A stretch of DNA of 64,000 nt from Rhodamnia argentea (Eukaryota > Streptophyta > Magnoliopsida > Myrtales > Myrtaceae), in the NCBI RefSeq assembly GCF_020921035.1, contig NC_063154.1, positions 3,472,001 through 3,536,000 of the forward strand, written 5' to 3'. The notes under the pieces were generated by a model. It saw nothing but the letters and a program-made list of their open reading frames with translations, was not told where the DNA came from and ran no database searches. The position numbers and the translations under genes were made by a program. Position 1 is the first letter of the stretch; the number at the start of each line of letters is the position of its first letter. Of this stretch, positions 11,141 to 23,673 are shown piece after piece.

Positions 11141-12618
11141 GCGGCACTCACCATGCAATTTTTCCATTCTATATCCTCCAATAGAGTAATTTTCAGCTTC
11201 TGTCTCACTCTTAGTTTCTTCTTATTTGACCGATATCCAGCTAGCAGAGTGATTTTGTTTGCCTTTGGACTCGTTACTGCCTCACCTAAAACTAGAATAC
11301 TAGGTAGTGTTATTAAGTCTAAAGCCATGCCTTACTAGGTGGTCAAGTGTAGGGCAGTGGTGGCGAGGGACGACAGGTTGCTGTGATAGAAAGAGAAGTT
11401 ATTGAATTTCAGTTTTCATCGCCTTATCGTCTCATAGGGATGATCGCGTAAGGGTAAGGGTCTCGACATCGGCATCGAAGGTAAGTGCCTAGGCAACGCT
11501 GCAGCCAAATTGAAACTTTGCTAAAAACCTTGCGGTCTTGTGGAAGGAGGGAGGAGACCATGAGATGCTTTATTTGATACGACTGCTGGTTAATTTGTCT
11601 TGCAACTCGTGGTCATTAGGTTTGCGAGTCTTGACCTCATTCCGCTCGAACCGAAATAGCTCTAGCACGAGGTTAGACCGGAATAGCTCCTAGCAAGAGG
11701 TTAGACCGACTGACTTGGGGGACTTGTGCCAACAATCACTCAAATCCCACTTCAACAACTAGATCAGAGTAATTCGAGTGCAAATCAAGGCGCGATCTAA
11801 GCTTTCCTTTTCCTTATGTTGCGTTTGCAAGCCTGGCTTAGGACTCTGTAGTTTTGAACCATCTGTAATTATGCATGTCCACGTGTGTATATTTCCAAAA
11901 GCTTCAACCTTCCTCCGGATTATAAGCGTGATTTTCTTTTTCGTTTTTAAAATGTTGGAAATTTTCAGTTGAGGACCCAAGTTGTTAATTTTTCCTCAAA
12001 TACTAAAAGTGGATTTTATTTTAAATAAGGGCTTGAATTGGCTTTTGTTTCAAATAAGGGTTTGGAGTATTATTATTTTTTTTAAATAAGGACCTTAAGT
12101 GATCATGATTGTTTCGAATAAGAATCTGACTTCATCGGTCAGCTATATATTTTGGTTGCTCAAGGACATTTTTGTCCAAAGATGGTTTGAGCTACAAATA
12201 GAAAAACTAAAAGTTTTCCAAAAAAAAAAAAAAAATACATGTGGGAGGATTGCTTGTGGTCCTTGCCTCATTGCTGGTGGGGTTGCCGGCGCCTTCCCTT
12301 GTCGTAATCGGGAGAGAGGGTCATGGCAAGATATGGGAGACCCTCTCCCCTTTTTTGGAGGGCTTGCTGGCTCTCACCTCTGGTCATGGCCGATACGAGT
12401 CTGGGGTCATGGCCGACCCCCCACAAGCAGAGGGGTTGCCCTCCTGCCTATATTTTTTTGTTTCTTTTTTCCCGTAAGTTATAGGTTTTTCTTTTAAAGT
12501 AAAACCATATGGTTTTCTCAATGACGCACGCAAAGTATATTGTCTCGCAATAAGACCGACAGGACTAATTAATGATGTAATATCTCCTGTAATGGCCAAT
12601 TCAAAGGGGAAGACCTGA
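11141..12618. other. Repeat-rich intergenic DNA downstream of RPL35
   Basis: No supported gene. A short duplication of 'gaggttagaccg' occurs around 11670-11710. A run of 'aataagg(g)' words at 12025-12090 and an A-tract followed by GC-rich DNA near 12220-12420 look like decayed transposon pieces. Small frames here have no recognisable family. Confidence 0.4.
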
Positions 12619-12704
12619 AAGCCAGATCATCTGCGCATGTTCCAAAGTCGTGACGCATTAAAGACCAGATCATGTGCACATGCTCCAAAGTCCTGGCGCA
12701 TTAA
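12619..12704. repeat. Two tandem 43-bp units
   Basis: 'ccagatcat(c/g)tgc(g/a)catg' recurs at 12622 and 12665, and both units end in 'gcgcattaa' or 'acgcattaa'. The copies differ by a few substitutions. Confidence 0.75.
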
Positions 12705-13741
12705 GCACGTTCTTCCTAGAAAACAAGAAATGGCCTCATTTTCCCTCAACCATGGCATCTGGATCAAGTAACGGTGGGATGTGATTCAGGAAGCAACCTG
12801 TTCGTGGACTGCTTCCTAGCGAATTTCCAAAGACGCTCAAAGTTATGCCTGAAAGACACTTGCGTTTCTCCAACACAGCATTTGCTCCTCATATTTCATC
12901 GGAAAATCTAAAGTAACCGACCCCAACTAGAACAAAGTCGTGCGATACGATGTCAAGATTTTGATCGGCATGTCTATTAGTGTTGAGTTTAGATATCGTA
13001 GTCAATCTAAAACTGATTTTACTGCGTGATTGGGGTGGAAACATTGAACATCGCATCATTTCACGTCGTATATTGACTTTGTGGCGATGTTAACGGAAGT
13101 AAATTCGCTTGTACACGAAGTCAAAGTCATTTTATCTCCTCGTCGTTCGGAACATTCGGGCGGCTTTCTCCAGAGTCAAGACAAAGCCGTTTTCTTGAAA
13201 ATCTCTGTCTAGCCTTAGTTCATACGATATGTATAGAGGTGGATCACAATCTCTTAAGATCTCCACATTCTTGTCTTTCTTTCCACGTACCAAATTATGT
13301 TCTTTTTATTTTAATAGCGCTTAGATGGGTTGATTCCGTCTTCGAATTCAACAAGAGAATCGCTATTATCATTCGATTTGAAAATCCACGGTCTATCGTA
13401 TGCATAATTGCATATAGATCACTTTGGAAAAAAGTGGTGAGGAGGTGCGACCGGTGTTGCCACTTCCTATGGGTATTACCATGAGAATATCACGCCCGTA
13501 ATGACATGCGAAACTCTCTACGCCGAGTCATTAACCTACATGTCATATTTCAGGAGCACTTTGAAATCTCTCTCGCCTTTGCTCGACAGAGAAAGCAAAG
13601 CTTTTAGTATAATCCTTGAGCTTGTCGATTTCGTACGCCTGCAGGTGAGGCATGTGCACGAAAAGATTGAGCGTCCGATAAGGAAAGAGCACAACACGTG
13701 CCGGGAAGTCATGAGATCTAGTTAATTATCGATCAAAACGA
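12705..13741. other. Intergenic DNA, nothing recognised
   Basis: AT-rich sequence with short frames at 13239-13484 and 13501-13725 that resemble no family I know. I see no RNA gene. Confidence 0.4.
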
Positions 13742-14052
13742 GGGTAAATTACCAAAAAAGCCATAAAAATATTGTTATTGTGTCAATTCAATCATTCCGA
13801 CAAGTACTCACGTGGTGATGTCGACGTCCAGCGGCTGACTAGTGGAAGAAGGAGAAGAAAACAAAAAGAAAAAATAACCATTCAAAAAAATACCAAAAAT
13901 TCTTAGAAATTTTCACGTCAATGCCGGCACAGTCAAAATTGGCTGAAAGTACCAAGTGCAAAAGGTTTAGGACTGAATTGATAAAAAAAAAAGAGTGTAG
14001 AATTGAATTGTCATAATTACAATAAATTTAGAACTTTTTTAGTAATTGTTCC
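13742..14052. mobile_element. MITE with 'ggtaaattaccaaaaaag' type inverted ends
   Basis: The left end 'aattaccaaaaaagcc' is mirrored by 'aacttttttagtaattgtt' on the right, with further inverse matches ('tgtcaattcaat' against 'aattgaattgtcat'). It is about 310 bases and non-coding. It is the same family as 55516-56066. Confidence 0.65.
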
Positions 14053-14605
14053 GTTGAAGCAATGGCAATTGAAGAGAAAAATCAACTCGCCAGCAAAAAG
14101 AAGAGGAAGAAGAAAAAGCCTATAAAATTTTTAAAAAGTCAAATAAGGAGCTGTTTCGTTAAACTCATTTGATTATCAATTTTTACAATCCAGAGGCATG
14201 AAGAAGGACGTGCTGCGCCTTTTTGGTTAACGTAATTGACCCATTAAAATTAAACCTCCTCTGTGAAACTTTTCTCAGCTTGGGATTTTGACTACATGTC
14301 GCTTAAAACATGTCGCTTAATCCATCGGCATCATCATTGACCGAAAAATTCTTCATGTTATGATTTGACAATGTCAACGTTAACGTTAGTCTCAAATGAG
14401 AGAATATTAAATAAACGGATCAATACTGACGCAGTCCATATTTTATGGTCTAGACGACTAAATTATATGAACCGGTAATCGCAATAATTGTTATCGAGCG
14501 CAGACCATGGAGGCGATGACCGGTTCAGATCAATCTTTTAATTATCTTAATATTATTTATCCACATTTTTTCTTATCCAGAAGAGCGATAGCCCCACTGT
14601 TCGAG

Positions 14606-14663
14606 CTTTCTTGTTATGACAAATATTAAAAGTCCTTTCTTGTTATGACAAGTATTAAAAGTC
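14606..14663. repeat. Two tandem 29-bp units
   Basis: 'ctttcttgttatgacaa' is repeated with a period of 29 bases. The two units are nearly identical, which suggests a fairly recent duplication. Confidence 0.8.
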
Positions 14664-15373
14664 CATCTAGGTTTCAAAAACTCTTCGGACCGTGTTTAAG
14701 TGGAGGTCGTGGTGGTGGGTTCCTGCGCTAGCCCCTCCCGAGGACTAGTCGTGCCAAAATATTTTTGAGCGAGCTCGCCCGGCCGGGAACCTCGTCATAA
14801 AAAAAATCCTCTTTTCACGAAAATGGAACCATTTGAAAAATATTTTTTCCCAAAAATCGCTAATATCGTTCGAAATAATTAACTAATTAAAATTATTTTA
14901 ATTATCGATAACTAATAATGTCTACTGTCATTTCGTCGTAATCTTGTGTAGTTAGAAGTGTGGTTAAACGATTGGTTTGCACCGGAAAACTCCCGCCCTT
15001 GTCGTGTGGAGAATGCAGCGGCAAGATTGCGTGCGGTCCGTGTACGCAATCGGGGCGAGATCGGTCCCATGACGGGGGGGTGTTGACCGACCGATTATTC
15101 AAATGGCCCGGGCGAGCTTTGAATGTCTTTTAGTGGGTGTTGACTGTTGACCAGCCCGCCGTTCGTGGAGAGAAGAACGGGGAAGGGATGAACGATGATA
15201 ACGATATCAGGAAGACCAAGCACAAAACCCAGATGGATTAGGTCAGCGAAACTTGGCATCTTCCAATGAACAGGACTCTCTCTCTCTCTCTCTCTTCCTG
15301 AAATGGAAATCCGAAAAGATGAGGCCGGAGTTTGGCTTCGGAGGCACTTAGCCGTTTGTTCAAAGCAAGGGCG
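14664..15373. other. Intergenic DNA between two repeats
   Basis: No supported gene. A (CT)n run lies at about 15274-15293. The minus-strand frame at 15095-15424 resembles no known family. Confidence 0.4.
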
Positions 15374-15993
15374 AGGGCACGTTTGGTGACCATTTCGATT
15401 CTCCGATTCTGTTCCTCCGAGCAAAAAAGACGAGAAATAGTTTGGTAATGTAAATGATTTCGATTCTAATTCTATTCTCGAGAATAGTTTTGAAGCAAAA
15501 ATAAGAATAAAAAATTATTCTAAAAAAAAATCACTTTTGAGAATAAAAAAAAATCTCAGTTCTTTTTAAAATATTAAGTCCACACGGGCTTTCATGTAGA
15601 CTTCTAAATGTAAAAATAATTAAAATTAGAATTGAAAATTTACTAACAACTGATTTTTTAAATACATTTTTTAAAATTAAATTTAAAAATAAACTTTAAA
15701 ATTTAACCAAAAAAAACTTAAAATTTTAATAGGGAGGAATTTTAAAAAATTAAAATAAAATAAAAATTTTAAAATTGGGGGAAATTTAAAATATTCAAAA
15801 CACTATGAAAATTTTTAAAAAATTTAAAAAATTAAAACAAATTAAAAAGCATTTTTTAAAAAAAATTAAAAAAAAGATGAAGATTTAAAAAAAAAAATTC
15901 ACCATCCGATTGTCTCGAGAATAGAAATTTTGAGCAATTACCAAACGTGTTTCTGTTTCGAAAATAAAAATTTTGTACAATTACCAAACGTGT
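15374..15993. mobile_element. MITE with 'gcacgtttggt' ends and an AT-rich core
   Basis: The left end 'gggcacgtttggtgacc' is mirrored by 'ttaccaaacgtgttt' at the right, and the right end occurs twice (15938-15952 and 15980-15995). The core is almost pure A/T with long A and T runs. It is non-coding. 'CACGTTTGGT' ends are common in plant hAT-type MITEs. Confidence 0.65.
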
Positions 15994-17930
15994 TTCGATT
16001 ATCTAAAAATCATCTAGGGAATAAAATTAGAAAATATGATTTTAATCGGAATCGTTGACAAATAGGCCGACGAACAATCGAGAAAGATAATACACTTCCA
16101 TTGGCATTGACACGTAAGTCATAACCCATCGATGAACGAGACCCGATCGGGCATTGTGAAGAGAATTGCGCCGCAAAGGGGATAGGTCTCCTGTTTGATC
16201 CCTTAGCACAAGTTCATTTCAAATGGCCACATATCAATAATCACCTAGCAAGACCAAACGTGGGGATTATCACACTTGATAAAAGTCTAATCGATTGCCG
16301 AATGAGGTGGAACACCTAAAAAAAGGGTAAAAAAATAGAGAAAAGTGAACATTAAGTCGTGGAAAAAATGATATGGAAGATATCTTCATTAAAATGATAT
16401 TTTGTATCATTTACAAAAGATGAATGAATGAAAAATATTTTCATGATCCACAAAAATGATTAAAACATATATTTTTATAAATAATGAAAGCATTTTTATT
16501 GATTAACCGTCTCAAGCGATCATATTTAGCAAAATATTATCCAAATTATTAATTTGCCACCGCCAACCACCACTGTGACCACCGCCGCCAAGTCGCCGTC
16601 TCCGGCCTCCGGAGTAAAATCTAAATAATAATGTTTTATTTTTAAGAATTATTTTTTAAGAAATTTAAAAAGTTTTAAATTGAAGTTTTAGAAATTTTTC
16701 TGTAGCCGACAATAATTTTTCATGGATGATCTCAAAAGTAGAAATTTTCAATCAAACGAGTTTCTCTAATTAGAAATCAACTTAGAAAAACCAACTTCTT
16801 GTTAGAAGTTGATTTTAACGATAGAAATTATTTGCCATGTTTCCATGCGACCTTAGCCATCCTCTCTCTTTCCCTTTCTCTCTTTGCCAATTCGGTTTCT
16901 GCAGCCACCTCCACAATACGTTCAACACGCATATGGCCGTATGCGTAATTGAATTTGAGCACATTTTGCCCAAGGGAAAGACCCCGGGGGACAAGATTTC
17001 TCAATCCGAAAAAGAAGACCAGAGGCGTAGAAAATAGTTGTTGCCTAGGAAACCAAAGTCTTTTCCAGACCAGATCAACTATTGCTGCTGGGAACGCTGA
17101 GGTTTTGTCCAGCAAAAGCTCTCCGGCAACGTTGCAACCCATCTAGAAGCCCTCACGCATGACCTAGGCACAAAAGTGCACATTCATGCTGGTGGTTTCA
17201 GACAAGCTAATAACCCTTAATGCCCCCTCCAATCTAAAGACTTGCCTTCACATCATACCTGTCAAACGTGAAGGGGTTTATCAGAAATGAAAATCACACA
17301 GAAGAAAAAAAAAAAAGAGATTACCAGTTCATCCCAAGATTAGGTACGCACTATATGCCCCCAATTCAACACTTACAATGATAAAACCGAGCAAAATATA
17401 TATTGCCAAAAAACGAGCTAAAAAATCTAAAACTTCTTAATTTCAACCATACGGGCCAGCTTAACTCGGTTAAAAAATATACATGCCCCGAAACGGTCTA
17501 AGTCGGCCTGGGCGCCTCGACCCTGGTCAAATGTTGGATAACACTTTAGTTTCCTCTCACTGATCCCGGTGTGAGAAACAAGGGTCTCCGAAGCATTCGC
17601 CAACTCCAACAAAACAGTCTGAGTTGGGTCGTAAATGGTCCGACTTAAATAACCGGTTTTATGATCCGTGCACAATCCACATTCCTAAAATACTTTCATA
17701 TTTAATTCAGTCTATGAAAAACTCATGCCCAAACTAAGGTGAGAGTGCGAGATGAGAAAGCTTGAGATCGAGGGCAAGCGAGTGAGAATGGAAAGAGAGT
17801 CGGAGAGATTGATTGGGTTTAAAAGTTATAAATCCATCTATGACCCATTCATTGAGTATAATCGATCCATATAACAGCTTAACTCGGTTAAGAAATGTGT
17901 TTGTGATCCTGTCTCGAAAAGTCTGCTTGA
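15994..17930. other. Intergenic DNA upstream of EXO70H
   Basis: No supported gene. A direct repeat 'cagcttaactcggttaa' occurs at about 17457 and 17876, some 418 bases apart, of unknown origin. AT-rich 'aaaatgat' stretches at 16370-16500 resemble MITE pieces. Confidence 0.4.
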
Positions 17931-18101
17931 CATGGCAAATGTCTTAGCACAAGCAAGGGAATTTCTCGGTTCCTTCCGGTTTGACCGGGGACCCTTCAAA
18001 ACTCGGTCAGTCAATGCTTCTTGGTTTGAAATGACAAATCCAAGTAAACCGCCAACATCCCCAGAGCGGACGACCCCGAGGAATCCATGGCTTCTTCTTC
18101 C

Positions 18102-18109
18102 TCTATATT
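18102..18109 (+). promoter_or_regulatory. Possible TATA box of EXO70H, with a CT-rich leader
   Basis: 'tctatatta' lies about 115 bases before the ATG and is followed by a pyrimidine-rich (CT) tract at about 18150-18180, typical of plant core promoters and leaders. A TTGACC W-box-like motif is present at about 17981. Confidence 0.45.
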
Positions 18110-18220
18110 ACCCCCCTTCGAACCAGAAGCCATCAACCCAACCCTCCTGCTCTCTCTCTCTCTCTTCTCTTCTCTCTCTACCCCTCCCCGTAAGACACAT
18201 TCAACACGGACAATCCAGAG

Positions 18221-20131
18221 ATGGGGTTGATGAGAATGCCGGAGATTTCAGAAGATAATGCCTTCACGCCGAGACAAGCCATGTCGACCTCCATCTCCTC
18301 TTCCAAAACGCTTTCGTCCTCTCTCTCATCTCGAGCTTCTGGCAACTGGAAGCTCGCCCCCATTTCCGACTTCTCCGGTCCGGCTGTGGAGGAAACTCTC
18401 CGGAATGCCGAATCCGTGATCAAGAAATGGGACTTGAACTCGAAAACCCCCTACACCCAGGTCGCCTCTCTCTTCGTCCACGACAGGGAAGAAGCCAAGA
18501 GCTTCCTCAAATCCGCCAATGACCTCCGCGAGGCCATGCATTTCCTCGTCACTAACCATTCGAGCTCCGACAAGCTAGTTCTCGCGCAGAGCCTCACGCA
18601 GATTGCCATGAAAAGGCTCGAGAAGGAGCTCTACCACATCCTCTCCACGAACAGAGAACACCTCGATCCCGAGTCCGTATCCCGGAAATCTTCCCGCCAT
18701 TCTGACAATTCCGAAAACGAGAACGGGATCGTTTCCGATGACGAGATGGTGAAAGTCTCCGAGTCCACCATGGAGGACGTGAAATCCGTGGTCGATTGCA
18801 TGATCAGCGCAGGGTATGGCACAGAGTGCATAAAGATCTACAAGCTCATGAGGAAGTCGGCGGTCGACGAAGGCATATACCGGCTCGGGATCGAACGGAT
18901 CAAGTCTTCTCAAATCCAGAAGCTAACCTGGAGTTCGCGCGAGCATCTGATCAAGAACTGGCTGAACGCAGTGAAAGTCGCGGTGCAGACGCTCTTCAAG
19001 GGAGAGAGGATCCTCTGTGACCACGTTTTCTCTGCATCCAGCAAAATCAGGGAATCCTGCTTTGCCGAGATTACCAAAGAGGCAGCGATCAACCTGTTCC
19101 GACTGCCGGAAATCATGGCAAGAATCAAAGGATCGCCGCATAGAATTTTTAAATTGATCGAGCTCTACGAAGCAACTTACGAACTTTGGCCCGATATCGA
19201 GTCCATATTCAAGTTCGATTCGATGTTGGCTGTCAAATTACAAGCCCTCTCTACGCTGGTGAAGCTTGGAAACATGGTCCAAGTGATCCTATCGAACTAC
19301 GAAGCCACAATTCAGAAGGACTCCTCCAAAATTCTCCCCGAAGGCGGCGGAATCCACACGCTCACTCAGTCGGTGATGGAATTCACGACTTCCCTCACCA
19401 ATTACAGCGCGACTCTCTCCGACATCTTGACGGACCATCCACGAGCTGGAAATCTGAATCTGCCTGCGTCGTACTTCGATGGCCCCAGCTCCGGCGATCT
19501 CCCGACGTCGCCGGTCTTGGTCCGATTAGCGTTGCTAATCCTTGTCCTGCAATGCAAGCTCGACGCCAAGGCCGAGCTCTACAAGGACGTCTCACTCTCC
19601 TACCTATTCCTCGCCAATAATCTGAACTACATAGTGGAAAAGGTGAGATCGACCAATCTCAAGTACCTGCTTGGGGACGAGTGGGTGGCGACGCACGCGG
19701 AGAAGGTGACGCAGTACGCGGCGAGCTACGAGGCGGCAGCGTGGAGCAAGGTCCTCTCGTCACTGCCAGAGGCAGCGGCCAAGGAAGGATCCCCGGCGAT
19801 GTCGCCGGATGCGGTGAGGGCGTGTCTCCAGAGGTTCGGCGCCGCGTTCGAGGAGGAGTACCGGAAGCAGACGTCATGGACCGTGCCGGACGGGAAGCTG
19901 AGGGACGAGATCAAGGTGTCCATCTCGAGGAAGCTCGTGCCGGCATACGGGCAGTTCTGCGAGGCCTGCCTAGGGATTGCGAGCGGCGACGGAGAGGCGG
20001 AGAGGAAGCTCGCGAGTTTCGGGGCGGATGATCTGGGGAACTACTTGTCGGACTTGTTCCACGGGAAGGCGGTTTCGAGGGGTTCGTCGCAGTCGCTGTC
20101 GTGGCGGTCTCGAGGGTGTTTGCTACGTTGA
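18221..20131 (+). CDS. EXO70H2: Exocyst subunit EXO70, H subfamily
   Basis: A single open frame of 636 residues with no intron, as usual for the H clade. A Ser-rich start (STSISSSKTLSSSLSS) is followed by the EXO70 rod. Recognisable blocks are VEETLRNAESVIKKWD (55-70), DLREAMHFLV, VLAQSLTQIAMKRLEKEL, GYGTECIKIYKLMRKSAVDEG, GERILCDHVFSASSKIRESCF and KDVSLSYLFLANNLNYI. Near the C-terminus are RDEIKVSISRKLVPAYGQF and DDLGNYLSDLFHGK. EXO70 binds phosphoinositides and targets the exocyst to the plasma membrane for secretion; H members are often tied to immunity and trichomes. In Arabidopsis the gene next to RPL35 (At2g39390) is EXO70H2 (At2g39380), which supports the name. The coding region is GC-rich compared with its surroundings. 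Confidence is high for EXO70H and lower for the exact paralogue. Confidence 0.93.
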   Translation: MGLMRMPEISEDNAFTPRQAMSTSISSSKTLSSSLSSRASGNWKLAPISDFSGPAVEETLRNAESVIKKWDLNSKTPYTQVASLFVHDREEAKSFLKSANDLREAMHFLVTNHSSSDKLVLAQSLTQIAMKRLEKELYHILSTNREHLDPESVSRKSSRHSDNSENENGIVSDDEMVKVSESTMEDVKSVVDCMISAGYGTECIKIYKLMRKSAVDEGIYRLGIERIKSSQIQKLTWSSREHLIKNWLNAVKVAVQTLFKGERILCDHVFSASSKIRESCFAEITKEAAINLFRLPEIMARIKGSPHRIFKLIELYEATYELWPDIESIFKFDSMLAVKLQALSTLVKLGNMVQVILSNYEATIQKDSSKILPEGGGIHTLTQSVMEFTTSLTNYSATLSDILTDHPRAGNLNLPASYFDGPSSGDLPTSPVLVRLALLILVLQCKLDAKAELYKDVSLSYLFLANNLNYIVEKVRSTNLKYLLGDEWVATHAEKVTQYAASYEAAAWSKVLSSLPEAAAKEGSPAMSPDAVRACLQRFGAAFEEEYRKQTSWTVPDGKLRDEIKVSISRKLVPAYGQFCEACLGIASGDGEAERKLASFGADDLGNYLSDLFHGKAVSRGSSQSLSWRSRGCLLR

Positions 20132-20591
20132 TTTGAAATGGATCGACTTGTTTCTTCCTTCCTCTTGTGCGACGGTGGAGGATGTGAATAGAATAAACTT
20201 TGCCGACGATGGGTCGTCGTCGGCTGCTTTCTTTCTGTTTCGGTTGGTTCCTGAAAATTTTCCCGGGAAAATAAGCGTCTGTCTCAAATGGGCAATGAAT
20301 TTCTTTTACGACATTCACGTAAAAATCAAATCTTTAACGACAATGGAAATTCGTTACGGCAAAGGATCCTAAAATCATTATTAACTACATTTGACATGCT
20401 TCTTCAAAACTGTTTTAACTAAAGAGAATTACGCAATTCAAGAGCTTTGCAACGAGTGAAATTGCGATTGGCAACAAAGAAACTCTATTTAATTCAAACC
20501 ATATGGCTCGAGACCCAATATTTCTAGAATTAGTATTGTTTCATCGCGATGTAAGGATACTCATTAACAAAAACTTTCAATATGTAAAATG
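20132..20591. other. EXO70H downstream region
   Basis: Probable 3' untranslated region and spacer. No supported gene. Confidence 0.4.
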
Positions 20592-21342
20592 GGGCAAAAG
20601 GACAATTTTAGTGCCAAAAGTTGTGTACGAAGATACACTTCGGTGCCAAAAGTTTCAAAAGGATCACTTTAGTGCCAAATCGGAGACAAAAAAATCACTT
20701 TGGTGCCTCCGACGAGAATTTCTGATGAAAAAAATACGTGGCATTTTTAATTAGTTTTTAAATTTTAATTGGTATTTTAGAAAACTAATGAAGTCCACGT
20801 GAACTTCAAGATTCAGAAAAAAAAAAAATAATAGAAAAAATTTAAAATAAAAAAATTATTTAAAATAAATTGAAATAAGCTAAAAAATTAAGAAAAAACT
20901 AAAAAAAGAAGCAAATTAGGTGGCGAGGGTTATAGCAACCCTCGCCGCCCGGCCCTCGCCTAGGGCCAGCAGGGTTGCCAAGCCCCGGCCATGGCTAGCC
21001 ATTGCCGACGATGGTGGGGCGGCGGTGGCAAGGCTATAGCCCTCGCCAACCGATGGTTCCCTTTTTTTTAATTTTTTTTTTATTTAGCTTATTTTTCAAA
21101 TTATTTTAAATAAAAAATTTAAATTTAAAAAGAAAATGCCACGATGTAGCTGCGGTGAACCACGACATTGTCATATATTAATAAAAAAAAGTGCCACGTT
21201 AGATTTCCAGCGAAAAATATCGGAGTTGGCACTTAAGTAATCCTTTTTCAAAAAATTGAGTACTAAAGTGATCCGTTTGAAACTTTTGGCACCAAAGTAA
21301 TCTCCGAACACAACTTTTGGCATCAAAAGTTTCCTTTTGCCC
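20592..21342. mobile_element. Inverted-repeat DNA element with ~100-bp arms and GC-rich core
   Basis: The left arm 'gggcaaaaggacaatttta' plus several 'tggtgccaaaagtt' words is mirrored by 'ttggcaccaaagta' and 'ccttttgccc' on the right. Each arm contains two or three internal near-repeats of 'ggtgccaaaagttt'. The core has AT-rich tracts around a GC-rich block at 20930-21050 ('gaggg..caaccctcgcc'), itself partly inverted. It is non-coding. Confidence 0.7.
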
Positions 21343-21828
21343 GAAAAATGGCTATCTTAAACACAAAAAATGCTCACATGAACCTAATTGAAATTAGGAC
21401 CGATTGAGGTGGGTGCAATCAGATCTAAAGTGTAGGAGCATTAGGAAAAGTGGTGGGTTCAAATTAGAGGTGAGCAATTCCATATAGATTTCACATAGAA
21501 CATGAAACCTACCCATTTGAACGAGTCATTCATTTTTTAGAAGCTTGAAACTTACCCTATCATAAGTTCTAAGGTCGGTTCCAAGATCTATCAAAGTTTC
21601 ACATGTATTTTTAATTGAATGATTGGAGTGAATTATCACCTTTAATAACTACAACTTACTATTATAATCCACTAACTTCAAATTATGTTTAGACACAAAA
21701 CATGAAATATTAATAAAATAAAAGATTCGGTCATAAATATCACCGAAAATGAAAATCTAGACTAATAGTTCCTCATTACACATTCATCAACGAATGCTAA
21801 GGATCATGCGAAGACATATACCAAGAAA
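21343..21828. other. Spacer between two inverted-repeat elements
   Basis: AT-rich, with no supported gene. Confidence 0.4.
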
Positions 21829-22645
21829 AATGGCTCAATATCCAAAAAAAATCTCAACTTAGCATTTGTCCTAATTATATCCAAAACTTTTTTTATCTCA
21901 TAAAAACCCCCAACTTTTACTTTTGTCCCAATTCTACCGGCTTGATACCCAAAAAATCCTCAACTTTAACGTTTGTCTCAATTATATCCAAAACTTTTCT
22001 TGTCTCATAAAAAATCTCCAACTTTTATTTTTGTCTCAATTCTACCACCGTTAGCCTTCCATCCATAATCACCATTAGTTAATCTATGTGGCATTTTCAT
22101 GTCGTTAATGAACTACACCTTAGAAAAGTTGACACAAAAAAATCCCTCAGCTTGTTTTCTGCTGTCTACTTCCCCTACACATTGCCGAAAGATACAGAAC
22201 CACTCAAGGCGGCACGTTTCGGATTATCTCGGCACTTAATAACCCAAAGAACAACTAGACGTGGAGATATGATTAGTTGAACGAATGATCTCAAATCTCG
22301 TCATCCCTAAAACATATTGTTTCCGAATTTCAAAGATTCATTGGTAAGTTTGGTAAGAAAATTCGAATCACGTAAGATTAATTAAAGGTAATTATGGACG
22401 GAAAGCTTATGGTGGTAAATTGAAACAAAAGTAAAAGTTGAGGGTTTTTTATGAAGAGAAAAAGTTTTGAATATAATTGGGACATATGTTAAGTTTAGGC
22501 TTTTTTGGCTATTAGGCTGGTAGAGTTTTTTTTTTTTTTTTTTTTTTGGCTATGAGACAAAGTAAAAGTTGATGATTTTTTTATAAAAATTTTTGGATAT
22601 AATTGGAACCGATGCTAAAATTGGAAAAAAAAAATGATATTAGGC
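21829..22645. mobile_element. Foldback element with ~250-bp inverted arms
   Basis: The left arm (about 21829-22080) has two tandem copies of an 'aatctcaac..aattatatccaaaact' unit. The right arm (about 22385-22645) carries the inverse ('ggatataattgg', 'aaaagttgaggg') in matching order. The loop of about 300 bases is non-coding. Arms longer than the loop half suggest a foldback or self-complementary hairpin element. Confidence 0.7.
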
Positions 22646-23641
22646 TCAAGAAAAACACAAAAACTTAAAAGCTGAAACATACCCTTTAAATCTTGGAACC
22701 TGAAATCAGGCAAGTTTTCACTAATCTGATTTGATGTTTTTGATTATACCCTGAAACCATGTTGAGTCGTAGTTCAAATTAAGAGGAACGGGGCTTCTTC
22801 ATTTTCTCTGTGAAAAACCAGTTTCCAGCAGCAGAGGCTCTTGCCAGGAGAAATTTGGCAGCCTTGCCATCCCAAAAAAAAAAATTACTTTGGCAGCCTT
22901 GAGAGTTCTTTTCTTGTTGGGTGAAGCAGAGTCGCACACCCGTTTGAATACCGTGAGAAAATCTGGCACGAGAATGAAATTCGAGAGTAAACAAATGTAC
23001 AGCATCGCCCGCAGTCCGTACAAGTCTGAATACGTGAGGTCCCTCTCTCTCTCTCTCTCTCTCTACTGTGAAGTGAAACCTGCTTTTTAGGATGCTCAGT
23101 GCTCTTTTAGGATGCTCAGTGCTCAAAACATAATCATACATTCGGCTGACATGTTGCCTCAATTTATGATTCTCGGACACCCATTCAGAAGATGAGCAAA
23201 CGAAAGAGGAAAACGACTCCTCCCCTTCCCCCTTAATTCACCCAACCCTCACGGCCATCTTGGAGCACTCGACTCGTCTTCCTACTCCAACTATGCACAC
23301 TCCCTCCCTCTCATCTTGACCCAAACTTCGTCGCTCTTCTTATCCAGGACCGTCTTTCTACCCGGAAAACCTCGACTCGGCCCGGCTCAAGCTACATAGA
23401 CCAACTGAAGTGCAGCGCCGAACCCAAATGTCCTACATGGTTTAGCAGTTGGATCAGCTGAATTCGCAGAAGCCGATGGCTGCGTCTCCAAGTGATCTAA
23501 TGCCGAATTAAAAGCTGATCTAACTAGGCCTTGCTGTAAGGGAACCATTTTACGTACCTGGAAGCCGAGTGTCTAACCTACGTTCGATAACCATGTAGGA
23601 TTTGCAAATATATAGGTCTTCGACATGATCGTGTCTTCGGT

Positions 23642-23673
<32 letters not shown>

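Noticed and set aside
15095-15424. 109-residue minus-strand frame
   Set aside because: It includes a CT microsatellite translated as a Glu/Arg repeat and has no recognisable family.
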